From: Sipunculus nudus
Lineage: Eukaryota; Annelida; Sipuncula; Golfingiida; Sipunculidae
DNA length: 64,000 nucleotides
NCBI GenBank assembly: GCA_026874595.1
Contig: CM049312.1
Span: 79,151,429 to 79,215,428, forward strand
Direction: 5' to 3'
Under the pieces are notes generated by a model. It had not been told where the DNA came from and ran no database searches. It saw only the letters and a list, made by a program, of their open reading frames with translations. Below, one piece after another: positions 60,578 through 64,000 of the stretch (the stretch's first letter is position 1; each line of letters opens with the position of its first letter). Both the position numbers and the translations under genes were made by a program.

Positions 60578-61512
60578 CACTTTGATTATCCTCCCATGCG
60601 AGTGATCCACCTCACCCCATCCTTGTGTTGTCAACGGACAATCCAATATACTGTGTACTGAGCACTGTCGATTCAGAGATTATAAAAACATCAAATATTT
60701 GCGACCCTAAAGGTGCTCTGTGTACCATGTGAAAGACATATTTGCTTCACACTCTGAATTCAAGAACACTTTTTTACGTTACATTTAAACGTTTTCAGGA
60801 TTCTGAGATAATTTTACAATATATTTCCATGTTCTACATGATACTCTTGTCGACAAATGTAAGCGTCTCTTAAATGGGACCTACTCGTACCAGGCATGTT
60901 AAATTTACATAAACTAAAAAACTTCCTTCTTAAAATAATATGGCATATGCCAATATTTCTTCTAAAGGCAATTGCTAACTTCTATTCCTGTAAACATGGA
61001 GCACACGCCTCCTTGTGGCCATACGGCGCAACACCTCAAGATTTTTTTTTTCAAGTTTCAAACTGGTGTTTTTTTCTGTTTTCTACTTTTTTCTGTTTCT
61101 TCTCCTTGATCAGGAGTTATCGCGCATGCTAAAACCTCCTGGTCAACTAGTCGTGTAAGGGTAAATTGACACGCGTGGAGTGTGTTTACTAACACACAGA
61201 ACCATAACAATGTATAGAACAGGTGAAATGGGGAGAATAAGTCGCGTTTTGGGATGATTTTGCTGGACAACCCATGTATTCAGCCAGAATGGAATATTAG
61301 CACGAGATAACACATAAATGTTTGTAAACGATTATAGCAATAAATAATACACGTTTGAAAATAATTATATACCTTTAATAAATTTACATCCAGATCTATA
61401 TACTGGAAGAGAAAAAAATTAGCCGATCAGACATTTGATAAATAAAACTACCAAGTGTTCGCAGATAACAGTTTTCCCAAGTGTAAATGCATGTTAAGCA
61501 CTTTTGTAACAG

Positions 61513-61704
61513 GATCAATGGATATATGTGGAACCCGAAGAGCGTATACACCGCTTCGCCAATCCAGAGCCGTTGCCTTGGTAACAGACCGGAACAGCCC
61601 GGCTCCCACCAGTCCGGCACAGGATACATCATTTCTGCAGTGTATTTCATCCTGCACCCGTCAGCCAACGTGTCAGGCGGTAAATGTTTTCGAAAACGGC
61701 ACCT
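61513..61704 (+). CDS. Secreted lectin gene, PAN/apple-like exon
   Basis: After TTTTGTAACAG the exon reads GSMDICGTRRAYTPLRQSRA and continues through SPAPTSPAQDTSFLQCISSC, TRQPTCQAVNVFENGT. The spacing FLQC-x3-C-x5-C and the ending NVFENGTC resemble PAN/apple-type Cys patterns (CxxxCxxxxxCxxxNV) found in front of C-type lectin domains in molluscan secreted proteins (knowledge). I place the donor at GTACGT (61705), which leaves phase 1, matching both the preceding exon and the lectin exon. A GTGATA donor four bases on would keep the last Cys but change phase. The frame is open throughout. Confidence 0.65.
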
Positions 61705-61993
61705 GTACGTGATAGAATACTTTTTCAATCATTCCATATCGTGCCAGATACGGTTTGCAAGCTGTACACAGGTCCCTATGGAAGGATATGTAAATCATAA
61801 ATGTAAAATGTATTTGTCTAAACTATATATATATATATTTGTAAAGTAAATTTCAATGTATTTAAAAGACGATAAATTTTAGTCTGCATCTTTATTTTAA
61901 TTATTTTTTTTTCATAGTCCATTTTTACGCAATCGCTTGCTTGTAATAATGTTGAAGAGCACATCACCGTGCATGGATTTTACGCGTTACAAA

Positions 61994-62030
<37 letters not shown>

Positions 62031-62171
62031 ATTATTATTATTTTATAAAAAAAATGTTGGTTGCCAGTCAATGCGGTAAGCTGAGAGTATATGACAAATT
62101 GAAGGTATTTTTAAACCAACAAAAAAAGTTTGTTACAAATTTTGTGAATATCTTATGCAATGTTATAATAG
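61705..62171 (+). other. Intron 2 of the lectin gene
   Basis: AT-rich, with a (TTA)n microsatellite at about 61996-62041. Ends ATGTTATAATAG. The ORF 61937-62248 merges the microsatellite (Tyr run) with the following lectin exon and is not a real start. Confidence 0.6.
61996..62041. repeat. TTA microsatellite
   Basis: (TTA)n with one TAA slip, about 46 bases. Confidence 0.95.
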
Positions 62172-62714
62172 CATGTCCCGAAGGGTTTAGAGACCTTCTC
62201 CAATATGGCTCCCCTGCAACTTCCGGTGTGAAGAAACCGTCTTGTTAGGCAAAAAAAAAAAAAATTAAATAAATAAAAGGTATGGTTCTCAGGCACCACC
62301 TGCATCAATTTAAACCCCCTGCATCAAAAATTTTTATTTTGATTTTCAATAAAAACTTACCAATTTTGAGCTGCAGCCGCTCGGACATTTCTATCAAGAA
62401 GATAAAATCATACAATTACCTTTGTTATCAAATGCTTTTACTTGTTTAGCAAATGTTATTATCATGTTTTCCCCTTATAATTTGACATTTAAATCGAAAC
62501 ATACCAAAAAAATTATAAAAAAAAGCCCGCCCGCATTGATTCCTGAAAAAAAGTGCCTGAGAGCCATACGTTTTTTTTAATTTTGGCCTTACCTCTACGT
62601 ACCGGCCAAGAGGAACTGGCAGAAAACACGTGACTTCTGTAAATCTCAAGGCGGTGATCTGATAGGCGTTGAATGAATGGCAGAGCAATGTCACGCTCAT
62701 CATATCGTCCAGCG
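62172..62714 (+). pseudogene. C-type lectin domain, N-terminal exon, disrupted by MITE and frameshift
   Basis: The left part (62172-62245) starts CPEGF and ends KKPSC, the opening cysteine segment of a C-type lectin domain. At 62246 a MITE begins and gives an immediate in-frame TAG. After the MITE (from 62592) the domain resumes as LYVPAKRNWQKTRDFCKSQG then GDLIGVE, matching the C-type lectin W-x3-R-x-FC-x3-GG-x-L core. The two parts are one base out of frame. A TGA follows at 62674, while the next reading frame continues NEWQSNVTLIISSS up to the donor GTAAAG at 62715, indicating a second frameshift. The exon ends in phase 1, matching the final exon. As sequenced it cannot make a full lectin domain. 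Confidence 0.85.
62246..62591 (-). mobile_element. MITE, family A copy 2, inside lectin exon
   Basis: A 346-bp element whose reverse complement aligns with the MITE at 35606-35919. It shares GGTATGGTTCTCAGGCAC and GTGCCTGAG(A/G)(A/G)CCATAC, the TCA(G/A)GAATCAATGCGG segment, and the AAAAGCA(C/T)T-n-ATAACAAAGG segment. Terminal inverted repeats are TTAGGCAAAA and GGCCTTA. No clear target-site duplication remains (TTGTC-side versus CCTCT-side), unlike copy 1. It has no GT...AG ends, so it is unlikely to be removed as an intron. Confidence 0.92.
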
Positions 62715-63572
62715 GTAAAGGAGGTGGGTTACTTGTATTAAAGCCTTATCAAATACTCATATTGGCGGAACCATACCACGATCAAACGGTCATATGATCT
62801 TGCAGTAGGTTATTTAATTTACAATAGGCCTGTTACGACTCTTATTGTAATAACGTCACCCATTGAAATGATTATACATTAAGTGTTACAAATGGGATAT
62901 TTCTCATTACTCCTAATGTAATAACGTGCACTGTTGTTATGATTATTACAGAATTTGCAAATTTGCAACCTCTATTGTAATAATTATATATTATCTACTC
63001 CAACTTTGTTCCCGCTCAGTCATGCAGGCTAACTAGGTAGCCGCCTCATGGCCAGGCATCAAAACTCGCGATTGAGGATGTCTCTTTAAAGTTAATATCA
63101 CTAGACAGAACAGTGAGAGTATTCTACTGGTATACAGTCACTGGTATCAGAGGATATTTTTTTTTTAATTTTGAACTGCACAGATTTGTATTTAGGAAAT
63201 AAACTAAGAAATTGTAGAATAAATATGTTCTACATGAGGAAAAATGGATACCATTTCTCCCTTGTATTGGGAGAAAAAGGCTTTAATTGTGATATGTTTT
63301 TCTTCTTCGTACCCAAACTACATATGCATTTGTGAATATACAGCTTAATGTGGTAGAATAATAGGAGTTATGTAATTATTGACAGACACCTTTTTTCTTA
63401 CATATCTCCTAGCAATCATAAGTAATTATGATGTAGATATTCATGTTATGTAATTTGTCATTATTGTAAAATGAAACACTACCTTTCTTTTTTTCTAAAA
63501 ATGTCGATGATGAAAAGAAAATCATTGAATAAAAAAAAATCGATATATATATGTCGGTTCAGATCTAAAAAT

Positions 63573-63631
<59 letters not shown>

Positions 63632-63792
63632 AACAAGTGATAGCTCGTGTCCATATATGTAACAAATATGCATGTATGGCGGATTACCTGGTGATCTCAG
63701 TGTTCAGACTTAAACAAATATTTGAAGGTTCACATTTTTTGACACATGTAAAAAATATACACTGTAATATTTTCTGTTAGGTTCCTGACAAG
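62715..63792 (+). other. Intron 3 of the lectin gene
   Basis: Runs from GTAAAGG to TTCCTGACAAG. It contains repeated ATTGTAATAACGT-like segments (62838, 62915), AT-rich filler and a (TA)n tract at 63570-63629. No exon-like segment is seen. Confidence 0.6.
63570..63629. repeat. TA microsatellite
   Basis: Mostly pure (TA)n, about 60 bases. Confidence 0.95.
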
Positions 63793-64000
63793 TTTGGACG
63801 TCAGGTATCGAAACTTCCGAGAGATATAAATGGAGATGGGCTGCAACCGGCGCTCGTTTCGGATTTACAAATTGGGGTCGTGGGCGACCGAATTCCCCCC
63901 ACGAGAAACGCATGACACTTTGGATCAGTCGGGGTTACAATTGTAACAACGCTGTGTGCTCTTTGCAAACCCATGCACTTTGTGAAACTTCGGCAATTTT
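63793..64000 (+). CDS. C-type lectin domain, C-terminal exon (runs off the window)
   Basis: After TTCCTGACAAG two bases complete a Val codon, then WTSGIETSERYKWRWAATG, FTNWGRGRPN, MTLWISRGYNCNNAVCSLQT and HALCE follow with no stop to base 64000. These correspond to the WIGL-like strand, the long-loop F-x-x-W-x-x-G-x-PN motif and the last three conserved cysteines of a C-type lectin domain. The sugar/calcium tripeptide position is RPN rather than EPN or QPD, and WND is absent, so classical calcium-dependent sugar binding is doubtful (inference). The open frame contrasts with the broken preceding exon. The 3' end of the gene lies beyond the window. Confidence 0.88.

Larger units (their letters stand above)
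59304..61512 (+). other. Intron 1 of the lectin gene, repeat-filled
   Basis: Runs from GTAAAATG to TTTTGTAACAG. It contains TA microsatellites, the SINE array and a truncated hairpin element, listed separately. 60650-61440 is non-repetitive with no recognised exon. Confidence 0.6.

Overview
The window looks like nuclear DNA of a lophotrochozoan invertebrate, most likely a mollusc and perhaps a bivalve. It is strongly AT-rich, with short exons in long introns and consensus GT/AG splice sites. It is dense in short non-autonomous repeats. The Lophotrochozoa/Mollusca call rests on the repeat style (elements starting AGCTCAGCTGACT with GTCCGTCC runs) and on a secreted PAN-like plus C-type lectin gene. 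It is an inference, not a database match.

Two genes are supported, both on the + strand. The first is a TRAF4 orthologue. Six exons (24000-24051, 43171-43275, 44072-44233, 45144-45305, 45870-46025, 52366-52980) give 416 residues, running from the last RING zinc ligands through the TRAF zinc fingers to the complete MATH/TRAF domain and stop codon. The RING/start exon was not found and probably lies upstream of the window. The first visible intron is 19.1 kb. Inside the gene, the 5' half of the second zinc-finger exon is tandemly duplicated just upstream of the real exon, making a decoy exon with an intact acceptor and an in-frame stop. The second gene, at the right end, encodes a secreted protein: a signal-peptide exon (59255-59303), a Cys-rich PAN/apple-like exon (61513-61704), a first C-type-lectin exon (62172-62714) and a second C-type-lectin exon (63793 to beyond the window end). 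All its introns can be read as phase 1. Its first lectin exon is broken by a 346-bp MITE and a separate frameshift, so this copy is a pseudogene, a null allele, or an assembly problem.

Layout: 1-1654, minisatellite with two apparently identical 490-bp higher-order units. 1814-5205, composite repeat with about six 338-bp tandem units and a nested hairpin-headed element. 5350-15100, AT-rich non-coding with one foldback element. 15125-18960, more CpG-rich non-coding with duplicated CRE-like and E-box motifs, a possible regulatory region. 19080-20520, tandem repeat of about 363 bp with palindromic CACCTG/CAGGTG cores. 24000-52980, TRAF4 exons and repeat-laden introns. 52981-56241, probable 3' UTR. 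56879-59096, hAT-like element. 59255-64000, lectin gene with tRNA-derived SINE copies, TA microsatellites and the MITE.

The two genes have no shared operon-like logic. TRAF4 is an intracellular signalling adaptor and the lectin is a secreted recognition-type protein. Most other long ORFs are repeat-derived or random in AT-rich sequence. No viral genes, CRISPR array, rRNA or bona fide tRNA gene was seen.
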